A DNA stretch of 64,000 nucleotides from Aculops lycopersici (Eukaryota > Arthropoda > Arachnida > Trombidiformes > Eriophyidae), in assembly GCA_015350385.1 (NCBI GenBank), contig WNKI01000002.1:3506457-3570456 (forward strand), given 5' to 3'. The notes below the pieces were generated by a model. That model saw only the letters and a list, made by a program, of their open reading frames with translations. It was not told the DNA's origin and did not search any database. A program made the translations under genes and the position numbers. Position 1 is the stretch's first letter, and each line of letters begins with the position of its first letter. Shown piece by piece: positions 10,453 to 19,906 of the stretch.

Positions 10453-12907
10453 TGTAGATTGAAGCGAGCGGATGCAAAGTGAGCCAATTGAAAAAGCTGA
10501 TTCAACGGCGTCGCCGTCGCTAGGCCCCTGATGCATGCACAATGAGGTAGGCGCGCATAGCGACACCCGAGCGAAACACACAAAGACTCGTCGCTCACTC
10601 TAGCGGACGACACCAACTAGTATCAGCAGTAGCAGCAGCAGCAACGACAGTGACAGTGACAAAGACATTCGAGAGCCATCAACTCTCTTGTGGAGCAACT
10701 CAACCACTTGCTCGATTTTCTGCAGCCAACTCGTTGCCTCATTCACAAACCGGAAGTGGGACTCATTGACTCACGTCGCTGTTTGTGGCTATCGTTTGCT
10801 GCTTGCAACACAGACTCTCATCGAGTTATCCCTCCCCCCGCCTCGCTTCCACAATGAACGCCAACCCACTCCAGTCCCTTAGGTCTGGTGCGAGAATTGA
10901 GTTTAGCTGAGCAAGTTGTTGTTATCTCTTGCTCTTTCGAGGTCACAGAGGAGCACAAAATAATTTTCCCCAAACCAAACTCTCGATGAGACGAGCCGAC
11001 TAGCAGTAGGAGTGGTAGTAGCGAGTTTTTCGCGCGGACTTCCGGTCCTCGCCGCCCGGAATCCCCAAGCGGCAAGAAGAGACTCGCGATTGAATGAGCG
11101 AGTTGGACGGACAAAGGGAGGAAACTTTGGTCCAGAGATGGAACTCTAAAAACTAGATGACTAATGGGCACCGCCGCCTCCGCCATTGGAAGACTCAAGC
11201 TCGAGTCTTCGTAGTGTTGGTGGCACAAGTCGCAATGGCAACTCGACAAGTTGTTAGTTCGGTGTAACCTCTATGGCTCCGTTAGACTATTTCCCGTTGA
11301 GGCCAAACTCATCCTTGGCTTAGACTGATGGAAGCGCCGACTGGTTGGTTGGTTGGTTGCCTCTTATATTGAGATTATCCATCATCCTGTGGTCCAGATC
11401 TTGAGCGTCGAGTTTTGTGCGAGTTTAGTGTTCTGGATTGCGCTCGGTTTTCCCCCTGTTTGTTTGTGACGGTTGCGCGCAAAGCCGGCCAATTCTTGGG
11501 TGGCCGGAAGTTGGCGAGTGCAGATCGGCGCAAACTCCCATTTCAGCTAGGCGCTTGCAATATCACTATCACCATCAGCAAGGAGAGGAAACCTTCCAAA
11601 GAATTAGCTAGTCTTGTCGCACTCTCGATCGGTTGTAGGCCAATGCCTAGTTTCGGTTGGTTTGAGACTTAACCGGACAAAACATCGGCACTGAAATTCT
11701 AGTAAACTGGAGCGACCTGAAGCTCAATAGCCACGGCGACATCTAGACGACACCCAACGGCCAGCGCGCAGAATTGATGGCCGACGAGCGATTGATCGAT
11801 TGTCATCACAATCGCCGAGCTCGCTTGCTTCTCGGCAAGCTAGCTTGTCGCTTGGTCTTTGCACGCACCCTTCTTACATGGCGAAACCTGGAGAGCGTCG
11901 TGCAACGCTATTCGGTCGCCTCTTTTTTGCAATCCCTTTAGGCTCGCAGATGGGCGAGTAAAATTGTCGTCGCATCAAATAATGGCACCATTTGGCTGGC
12001 TAGCTGTTGAGATAGAGAAAGAGAGCGGAAGCCAGAGGTCGTTGCCGTCATCAAGAGTTTTCTATTGGTTTGATCAGTTGTAAGTGGTGTGTCTTGAGCA
12101 TTGGCAGCCACAGCAGAGGTGCCATTGCGCTCGACTAGCTCGACAGTGTTCGTATTGCTAGCTTGGCGGCTGACTCACTGGACTTGAGAACCGAACAGGG
12201 GGAAACTGGTTCCGTCTTTGCACACAATGAAATGGCAAGATGTCGTCGTCCTCGTTGGGCTAGATGAACTCTCACTGCTTGTTATTGTTGGCCGCCATCA
12301 GGATCATCTATTGAGCTTGCCACTTGACTTGGCTGCATTATTGTCAAGCTGTGCTCTTGAGCTGAACGGCAGGTAAATTGTGTCAAGTTTACGATGATGA
12401 AGCCATTCAATTGACAAGCATATCCCCGATCCCAATCTGTTTGCCCGCTTGCCACTCATCGACTTTAGACAAAACTTGAGTTGCTCGCTCTCACTCTCAG
12501 CTGATTTTCTACTGAACTTTGTCGAGCGCGCGACGAGTTACCTGCTCCCAAGCAACCACCTGTTTAGGCCACCTCTTAACTGAACAAAACTTGTAACTTT
12601 TGTAACCGAACTCTAGATTACTAACCATCGCTAAATCTTATACAATCCAATATCACTCAACTCATCACCAAATTGACCGCGCACTTGAAACGACCACGAA
12701 TCGGTTTACGGCGACTTCTGCTGACGACGCCACTCAAATTGACCCATAAAATAACTCTCGTCCTCGCATTTGGCCAATCGAACTAACGGAAACTAAATGG
12801 ACCGGCTTATTGGTTTTTGGCCGCTTCATTGAATGGAACGGATGAAAATTGCAATTGCACTACAATGTCTTGCTGCTCGAAAAAAAATCTTGGACGAAAA
12901 ACTTTAG

Positions 12908-12983
12908 ATTCAATCGTGACTATTCCGCTACCGGCGAGCCATTCGACGGAGTGGCGCCAGTTGGTCCGGTCAACGGCTACGGG
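12908..12983 (+). CDS. Rbfox downstream coding exon 4 (probable)
   Basis: A 76-bp segment after an ACTTTAG acceptor; its first base completes the Gly codon left by the exon at 7191-7405. The following 25 codons are open and end at a GTAAGT donor (12984-12989) on a codon boundary. The peptide is Gly/Pro/Tyr-containing and ends VNGYG, as expected for an Rbfox tail. The acceptor has a poor pyrimidine tract, which lowers confidence. The end of the protein is unresolved: reading on gives a stop at 13032-13034, while splicing to an acceptor at 13851-13853 would add Ile-Val and a stop at 13860-13862. Confidence 0.5.
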
Positions 12984-15029
12984 GTAAGTTGGTTCCCAAG
13001 AGTGTACAGTGTATATATTGATTTGATGGTTTAGTTGAGCAATCGGCGTTTAAAATGGTCGGCAAGAGTGTGATTGACTTTGATGCTTTTGTAGACTGGC
13101 TAGTGGACCAAAGTGAAGCGAACTAAACGTTATTATTCTTGTCCCCTTTTTGATTGAGCAGCTCGAGATTGAATCTCGCAGCTCGAGCTCTCAAAGTTTA
13201 GAATCACGATTCTCTGACTTGAAGTTTTGTTACGTAACTTTAGTTGGTTTAGTGCTTTATATAAGAATTGTGCAATTCTCAACCAGCTAATAACCACACG
13301 AACGGTGACAATGGAACATGATGACCCTTTAAACGGTTAGCTGATCGATGAGATTTACTTGGTCTACCTTTCACCTGGAGTTTGAACAACTTCCCAGTGG
13401 CCAGCGATAATAATGATACCGCAACGAGGCCAATAGATGAAGCGCTAAGTAAACTTTACCGCTCATGATTCTGCTGCCACTTGTGCAGAGACGACAACGA
13501 CGACGACTATAAACGCGAGATTCAGCAGAAGAGTGGAGGGAATGTTGCGATAAACTTGGCTAAAAGTGGCGCGACCACATGTCACTGGGATCAAAGTCAA
13601 AGTCAAAGTCAAACAGACACTAAACTCTGGAGGTAGTCGTCGTCGTTGACGTGGTTTTAGTGAGTTTAGTTTGTACAGTCGTGACTTATTGCTAACGGGA
13701 ACAACGGAGACTTAGTGTTAGTTTTTAGCGGCTAGACTGAACAATCAAAGCAGCCGCTTGTGCTCTAATTTTTGATCTCTTTTCTTTCATCTTTCCTTCT
13801 CCTCTTCTTTGCCGATGCTCTTTTCCTTTTAAACACTCACCGTGTGCATTAAGATCGTCTAGTTGTGTGTTCGTTCTCTCACTTTAGTCGCGTTGGTTTC
13901 GGCTGTAGAATCGCAAGGAGCTAGCTAATTGCAACTGCGCCAGCTTCGGCTTACAACAACTTGAATCCGAGACACAATGAGAGAAACTTATTGATGCATG
14001 AACTCGACGGAACTTTCTGAGAGAGTCTCCGCTAAACCTACCATTTTAGCTTATTTACTCTACCCTACTTTGCTCCGGTTTACTACCATGAATTCCCAGT
14101 CCCCTCTTTGTTGTCGCTTACTCGAATGCTTCTACCACCTTGAGTCCACTCGTTCGTCCATCCACTTGTCACTGGAATTTCGACGATAATTAGCGAAACT
14201 AAAATTACGTAACAACTAGGGGCGAGAGAAGTTTTGAGATTATAAATCACACGCCGACTAGTTGAATTGTGGACTAAAAGAGATTGTAAACATAAAGACA
14301 ACTCAATGTTGAGCTAATACTAACTAACTGATGCATTCCATCTATCCAACGACAACTAAACTCCGAGCAGATTTTTCGCTCCTACAATAGATTTGCACCT
14401 TATTAATGCTACCAGCCACTAGATGCCACTAGAGTCACAGGAGTTGACTAACCATGGAACCTGCAGGTAGATCGGTATGTTTGCAGGCAGCAAGTAGTAA
14501 CCTTTCCAACTCCTAGCTCAAACTAACGGGAAATGGAGACAAGAACCTTGACGACGATGATGACAACAAAGACGTTTACGATTGAGATAGTCGAGTGGCT
14601 ACGTTTCGTGGGCAAAGAGAGTTGTTGTTCTAACGGGATTTTGAGATTCTGAAAAGTTATTAAATACATATACACAAAGAGATAGCAAACTTAGTCTCGA
14701 GTTTCATGTTGTCATGTCACCAGCATCCGGCTCCATTGACACCGAAGTGAGGTGCTGGCAAATGGAGCCGCCGGGCCAATGTCTCTTGACGCTCGGGTTA
14801 ATGATTGTTCTAGCGACACAGCAAAAATTTGATACATCTGCGAACAAGTGTGAGAGGACATCTGCATGCGCTCCTCTCAACAGGTAGCTTGCCAAGAACT
14901 TTAGCATTCCGTCCACTTGGTGTCGCGTTAAGAGTGAAATCTTGGCGAGAAATTGAAACAACGTGACTCGCTCATTGGTTTTCAGCTCGAATCCTCGATT
15001 TTGTGTTGAAGTATGGCCGCTAAAACTTG
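12984..15029. other. presumed Rbfox 3' end and intergenic region
   Basis: No gene could be supported. It contains a TCAAAG hexamer array at 13591-13613, a pyrimidine-rich acceptor-like stretch ending at 13853, and TGCATG motifs at 13995-14000 and 14863-14868 on the Rbfox sense strand. The last 300 bp should contain the promoter of the SDR gene. Confidence 0.5.
13591..13613. repeat. TCAAAG hexamer array
   Basis: About four tandem TCAAAG units. Confidence 0.8.
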
Positions 15030-15149
15030 ATGTGCCTACACTGCGCTTGGTGGCAAGCAAGAAAATGCTGCTGTCAGGCATCAGTCTGGTCGAATATTCG
15101 ACGAGAAAAACTTGGACAAATCAACAATCCTAAAAGGCGAATCTACATA

Positions 15150-16205
15150 ATGATATTTATTATTTCCATGTTATTTGCATCATTTTTATACTTATCTCTC
15201 ACCCTATTTGCGCTGGCATATCTCTACAGATATATTAAAAGCAATCAAGATCAAAACCCGACCAGAACACATGAGGCGGTGATCATTACAGGTTGTGACT
15301 CAGGAATCGGACTTGAGCTCGCTAAGCACCTGTTCAAATCGACGCAATATACTGTGATTTGTTGTTTCCTAAATCTGACGAATAGTGATGGACATGCGAA
15401 ACTCTCCAGTTTGATGGGAGCCGATGAGGATCCGGAAAGCAAACGACTTTGCTTGCTAGAATTGGATATCACATCTGAGAGAGGTACTACAACTTTTGTG
15501 GACAAGATAGACGAGCTTCTAGAGGATGGCAGAATTAAGAGAATTGTCGCTTTGATAAACAATGCCGGTGTGCTCACCTATGGAGAATTTGACTGGCTTA
15601 CGTGGAATCATATCCAAACTCAAATAGATGTCAACTTGATCGGGACAATACGACTCACAAGAGCTATGGTCCCATATATAATCAAGAGCAAGGGGCGGAT
15701 CATCAATGTTTCCAGTGTCAACGACTCAACAGTGTTCCCTGGCCTTTCAATCTATTCAGCCACCAAGAGTGCAATATCAACTTTCTCACGAGGCCTCGGT
15801 TATGAGTTGAGAAAGTTTGGCGCTCATGTTGTGACCGTTAGACTAGGTGACTTCGCAAGACTCACCAACATCATGTCGAGTCATGCGGCAAAACAGGATA
15901 CGATGTGGAGCGAAATGAGTCTCAAGAAGCGAGAAATGTATGGAGATTTCTTTAAAGAGTTTAACCAACACCTTTTGGATAACTATGGCATGACAAGTCC
16001 ACCGGAATTCGCTCAATCATCTTTATTTCGTGACTTTGACCGAGCTCTTCTAGCTAGAAACCCACCCAATACTATAACATGTGCCCCACTAGGATTTAAA
16101 GTGTTCTACTATGTGATTGAGCTGACCCCAGTTTGGATCCAATATCACCTTTTGGATTTACTCTTCCAGTTCGGCTTCCAGTGGAAGCCGCCTCGAGTTG
16201 AATGA
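15150..16205 (+). CDS. SDR9C-like short-chain dehydrogenase/reductase
   Basis: A 351-residue membrane-anchored NAD(P)-dependent short-chain dehydrogenase/reductase. An N-terminal hydrophobic segment (about residues 2-28) is followed by the Rossmann motif TGCDSGIG (47-54), NNAG (137-140), the catalytic Ser near 188-189 and YSATK (Tyr202, Lys206), all intact. The opening VIITGCDSGIG and the overall length resemble the SDR9C group (retinol, hydroxysteroid and 3-hydroxybutyrate dehydrogenases); substrate cannot be told from sequence. The ATG at 15150 is preferred over an in-frame ATG at 15030 because it places the hydrophobic anchor at the start. A polyadenylation signal lies at 16310-16315. The gene converges on Disabled. 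Confidence 0.9.
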   Translation: MIFIISMLFASFLYLSLTLFALAYLYRYIKSNQDQNPTRTHEAVIITGCDSGIGLELAKHLFKSTQYTVICCFLNLTNSDGHAKLSSLMGADEDPESKRLCLLELDITSERGTTTFVDKIDELLEDGRIKRIVALINNAGVLTYGEFDWLTWNHIQTQIDVNLIGTIRLTRAMVPYIIKSKGRIINVSSVNDSTVFPGLSIYSATKSAISTFSRGLGYELRKFGAHVVTVRLGDFARLTNIMSSHAAKQDTMWSEMSLKKREMYGDFFKEFNQHLLDNYGMTSPPEFAQSSLFRDFDRALLARNPPNTITCAPLGFKVFYYVIELTPVWIQYHLLDLLFQFGFQWKPPRVE

Positions 16206-16302
16206 AACCGGAAATAGCTAAGAGGTTAGCTAACAATTATAAATGGAAACCCCAAAGTCAAATTCCCAAATCATTCTATAAAATATTCTCCTCACATAAG
16301 AT

Positions 16303-16315
16303 TTTATTTAATAAA
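16303..16315. terminator. overlapping polyadenylation signals of convergent genes
   Basis: AATAAA is present on the plus strand at 16310-16315 (for the SDR gene) and on the minus strand at 16303-16308 (for Disabled). The two hexamers nearly abut within a 176-bp interval between the stop codons. Confidence 0.65.
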
Positions 16316-16381
16316 GATAACCACATTAATTGATATTAGGATTAACCACTTGCTCTAACATGACAGCATAGCATTGCAAGA

Positions 16382-18163
16382 TCAGGCGAAGAAATCATCA
16401 TCGAAGGGATTAGTTTGGCGAAACATAGTTGGACTTGGAGTTTGTTGCTGCATTTGGTGTTGTTGTTGGTGTTGCATCTGAGGTTGCTGCTGACGGTGTT
16501 GTTGATGCAACTGTTGTTGTTGCCCGGTACCCAGCGAAGTAGACTCGAATATGCTTGGCAGATTATCAATGTCATTGAAAACTGCGTACCTGTCAGTGTG
16601 ACCATCATTTATATTGTTGGAACTAAATGAAGTCTGACGGGTCAAGGCCGCATCGCTCAACGACACCGAACTATGATTGTAGACCAAAGATCTATTATGT
16701 TGTGGTCGCCCTTGGTTCGATTGATTCATCATAGGTGTTGGCCTTGGTAGACTAGACGGCGGCAGCGAAGATCCGCCAGCCTGAGACTGTTGTTGGCTAT
16801 ACTGTCTCCTTGGTATTGGCCTCCCGATGGATTGACTTGGCGCTAGTTGGTTCAGTTGATTTTGGCTACCGTCGTTAGATCGCGGTGGTGGAGGTGGAGG
16901 CGGCACCACAAAAAAATTGGCACTTCCCAAACTATTGCTGGGGTTAATTAAGCTGCCTCCACTTGCTAACGCTTGCAAGTGGCCGCCCATAGAACCACTA
17001 CCTGGAAAGCCGCCGCCACCGCCGCTAGTAGCTCCAATAGAAACAGGTGGCTGGCTACTTTGCAGTTGCTGGTGTTGCGGTTGCTGCTGCGACTGTTGCC
17101 TACTGTAACTGATAAAACTTTCATTTTTATCAACAATAATGGGATCTGATAAGCCGGTAAATAGATCGTCGAATATGAGATTGGTGCTAGCTGATTGCTT
17201 GCCCAAACGGTTGGTATCGCTTTCGTTTGTATTGTTGTTGTTGTTGTTGTTGTTGTTATTATTACTGGTTCGGTTTATGTTGATATTGTTGTTAATAGTT
17301 GAGCTCATGTTGTTGCTACTCGCATTAAATGAACTGCTAAAACTATTTCCTAGTGATCCAATGGAATTCAAGTTGTCCAAGATGGACGACGATGACACCT
17401 GTTGTTGTGATTGAAAGTTTTGTTGTTGCTGCTGTTGGTTCATGATATTCGTGAATTGGGCCGAGAATTTGGACGAATTGTTCTCCTCGCTAGTAACACT
17501 TGCATCGTTATCCATAATTCCACTATCACCGATCAAGTCCATCGAGTCTTGTTGGGTTGAAATAATTTGGTCACCGCTAGCAACCTGCTGCGCTTGTTGC
17601 TCTTGCTTCTTGGCTTGGTTCTTTTTCTCTAGAACCGCTTCGAACAAACTGCTGATGACAGACATAACATTGATTGCTGGTCCACTTGTCTTGAAACAGA
17701 TAAACTGGTGCGCCTTGTTTGGTACATCGCTTACGTAACCAAAAGTTCGATTGTCTGTATCATCGCTTGCAATATATGATATCTGTGAAACTTCGTGGTG
17801 GTGCAAGATCTCATTGGTCTTCTCATCATAAACCTTGACACCATCATAACTTATCTTCAGTACAATTCTCTTTTTGTGACTATTCGTTCCCTTAATTATA
17901 GCTTTGAGCCTTTGAATTGAGTTCTGGCACATCTTATCACCTCTCGGGTCCATGACTAGCTCAGAGCCAATGAGTTTTGCCTTGAAAATGACGCCTTCAT
18001 TCTCAAATCGAGAATACTTATCAGTCTCCTTGCCATCGGTGGTTGATTCCTTTCCCTCAGTACCACCCGTGGCACTTTTCTTACTATCTACCTGGTCACT
18101 CTTATTACTATGCGACTGGTCCTTGTTCGACGACGAGTTGGTATTGCTCTTGATTGAAATCAT
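16382..18163 (-). CDS. Disabled (Dab) endocytic/signalling adaptor
   Basis: A 593-residue single-exon adaptor. The PTB/DAB domain is at about residues 52-180 and matches Disabled proteins closely (RFENEGVIFKAKLIG, ARGDK-like PRGDKMCQ, DEKT, HHHEVSQISYIASD, FGYV). It is followed by a Lys/Gln-rich helix, a long Asn/Gln/Ser-rich region with a poly-Asn run, a poly-Pro stretch and a C-terminal NPF followed by acidic and aromatic residues. In this family the PTB binds FxNPxY tails of LDL-receptor-type proteins and phosphoinositides, and the NPF/acidic tail recruits endocytic EH and AP-2 proteins. Function at the plasma membrane is inferred from family. The first ATG was taken as start; it precedes the PTB by about 50 polar residues. 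Confidence 0.94.
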   Translation of the reverse strand: MISIKSNTNSSSNKDQSHSNKSDQVDSKKSATGGTEGKESTTDGKETDKYSRFENEGVIFKAKLIGSELVMDPRGDKMCQNSIQRLKAIIKGTNSHKKRIVLKISYDGVKVYDEKTNEILHHHEVSQISYIASDDTDNRTFGYVSDVPNKAHQFICFKTSGPAINVMSVISSLFEAVLEKKNQAKKQEQQAQQVASGDQIISTQQDSMDLIGDSGIMDNDASVTSEENNSSKFSAQFTNIMNQQQQQQNFQSQQQVSSSSILDNLNSIGSLGNSFSSSFNASSNNMSSTINNNININRTSNNNNNNNNNNNTNESDTNRLGKQSASTNLIFDDLFTGLSDPIIVDKNESFISYSRQQSQQQPQHQQLQSSQPPVSIGATSGGGGGFPGSGSMGGHLQALASGGSLINPSNSLGSANFFVVPPPPPPPRSNDGSQNQLNQLAPSQSIGRPIPRRQYSQQQSQAGGSSLPPSSLPRPTPMMNQSNQGRPQHNRSLVYNHSSVSLSDAALTRQTSFSSNNINDGHTDRYAVFNDIDNLPSIFESTSLGTGQQQQLHQQHRQQQPQMQHQQQHQMQQQTPSPTMFRQTNPFDDDFFA

Positions 18164-19355
18164 TATGAATTATTTGTAATACTATTAGATATCTTCTATC
18201 TATCTACATTCAATGCTATGTTGACTTACAAATTGAAAGGTAATACTTCAGTCTGAAATAAGTACTTCACGGAAAATTAACAACTCTTCTTAATCAATGG
18301 TATGATAAGAGTAGCACTTACTTTCTTTATCTTTCCGCTATTCTTCTTCTTCTCAGTAAAACTTAAACAGTAGTTCCACTTGATAACCACTTAGATAGAT
18401 GGTAGCTGTAGGTCAAATGACGGTTGCAGTGGTTGAGCAGGTGAAGTATTCTACATGACACTTCTTCAATCCGTGGTTTCTCCTGATGCTGGAACTGCTA
18501 TTACCAGAGTCTAGTTGGCCATTGTATTTACCTAGATCTCTGCTAACAGTTTTAGTTGGCGGTGGTAGAGTTGTCGGTGTCGGCGGGAAGTTGTGACGAT
18601 ACCGCTCTAGTCTGTGTCTTGCCAATACTGTGGCTTGTGGCATTAGGTAGAAGTTTTAGAGCAGCAGGTAGATGTGATGGTGGTGTTGTCCTGTATTATG
18701 TTGGATAAGCGCCTATGTTTTTTAATAAAACAACACGACTGGTATAGTGCAAGTGGCGACGGTGGTAGTTTCACGTCGCGGGAGAGGGTGTAAAAACGTC
18801 TCTCTATCCGCTTGCTGAATGTTGTGGTCGTCTTATCAGATCTAAACGTAAATAGCAGCGATTGCATCAACAAGCGATTGAAATTGTCAGCACCTGGATA
18901 TTGTTCGACTTCGCCAAATAACATTGCCACTGTTGATGGTGGAGGTGATAGTCGGCCGGGCCGTTTGTTCTTTAGTCAGTCTTGGTTAGAGCTGTCGAGC
19001 TTGCGTGGTGTTTATTTGATCTACTCTTTTCCTGGCGAGACTTTTAGGCGCGAAAATTTTTTCACTCGTTTTTCAATAGAAGTGTTAGTTACACATAGTC
19101 ACTTGATTAGATTGGTGATGGCAATGGACGGCTACATTCACCCCCGATGTTGCAACCGACTAATCTTACGCAACAATTCTTTGGACTGCTTTGTAAACTC
19201 TGGCTGACGTCGACTCTCCTCGCCATCTAAAATTGCCGAAATTATTGCACTTTGTTAGCCAGCAGCGTGATGCTGCTACTGGTATTTGCATCAGAGGTTC
19301 ATGGTACCAATAGAAAGGACCCCTTGTAATTGATTGTTTTAATGGAGTAGATATC
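18164..19355. other. non-coding region upstream of Disabled
   Basis: No supported gene. Minus-strand GTAAGT-type donors near 18233 and 18324 could belong to untranslated leader exons of Disabled. Open frames on both strands are short and look random. Confidence 0.5.
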
Positions 19356-19550
19356 ATGGACACAAAATCTGTTAAGAAATTGTTCCAGTTTGCAGTGAAA
19401 ACAATCGATGATGCTTCTATTTACATCCTCAATTTTGTGTCGCTCGCCCGACGAAACTCTCGCACACAGAACGTCAGTCATGAACTTGAATGGCTTCGAC
19501 GCATCCTTGCATCTACTCTGTACAACTCTGTGACAGAAGGCCAGAATTGA
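19356..19550 (+). CDS. possible small gene, 64-aa unknown protein
   Basis: An ATG-started 64-codon frame with balanced amino-acid composition, an amphipathic helical look and no low complexity, ending just before an AATAAA signal at 19555-19560. It contains FVSLARRNS and LEWLRRILA. No family was recognised and there is no signal peptide or clear membrane segment. It lies 356 bp upstream of the BubR1-like gene on the same strand, so it could also be the last exon of a spliced gene. The polyadenylation signal and codon use are the only support. Confidence 0.4.
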   Translation: MDTKSVKKLFQFAVKTIDDASIYILNFVSLARRNSRTQNVSHELEWLRRILASTLYNSVTEGQN

Positions 19551-19906
19551 CCTTAATAAATGGACGTTATCCTACCAGATTAGTTGCAAATTGCACTTCC
19601 GTCTTAATTTTTTAGGAAGGTTCATGAGATTTCGGTAGGATGGATTCATCTATTGCATATTGAAACTTTTGCGATAAGAATAACTGCATAAACAAGAAAA
19701 CAAATTTCGCGCCAGTTTTTCGAAACAGCGCGCGAATACGCCTGCGCTACGTGCAACTGGTCACTTTTTACCTCAACCGAATGATGTTGTTTTGGGTTAT
19801 TATTAGTTCAAGTTTCTGATGAAACGACTGGTCAATCCTTTTTGTGTCTAAAGCTTTTGGGTAAACTTAAATCTTACCTCTATTGTTCAACAACTAAAAC
19901 ATCAAA
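19551..19906. other. intergenic region / BubR1-like promoter
   Basis: 356 bp separating the possible small gene from the BubR1-like gene. No features beyond the polyadenylation signal at 19555-19560 were recognised. Confidence 0.5.

Larger units (their letters stand above)
7406..12907 (+). other. Rbfox intron 3
   Basis: About 5.5 kb. It contains a (TA)n array, a duplicated hairpin unit interrupted by Ns, the second copy of the dispersed repeat, GAAC-type and GGTT tandem arrays, four CCGGAAGT-type sites (7536, 10750, 11038 reverse, 11504) and a TGCATG at 10532-10537. Open frames in it are short, of biased composition and not conserved in any way that could be recognised. Further small alternative exons cannot be excluded. 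Confidence 0.6.
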
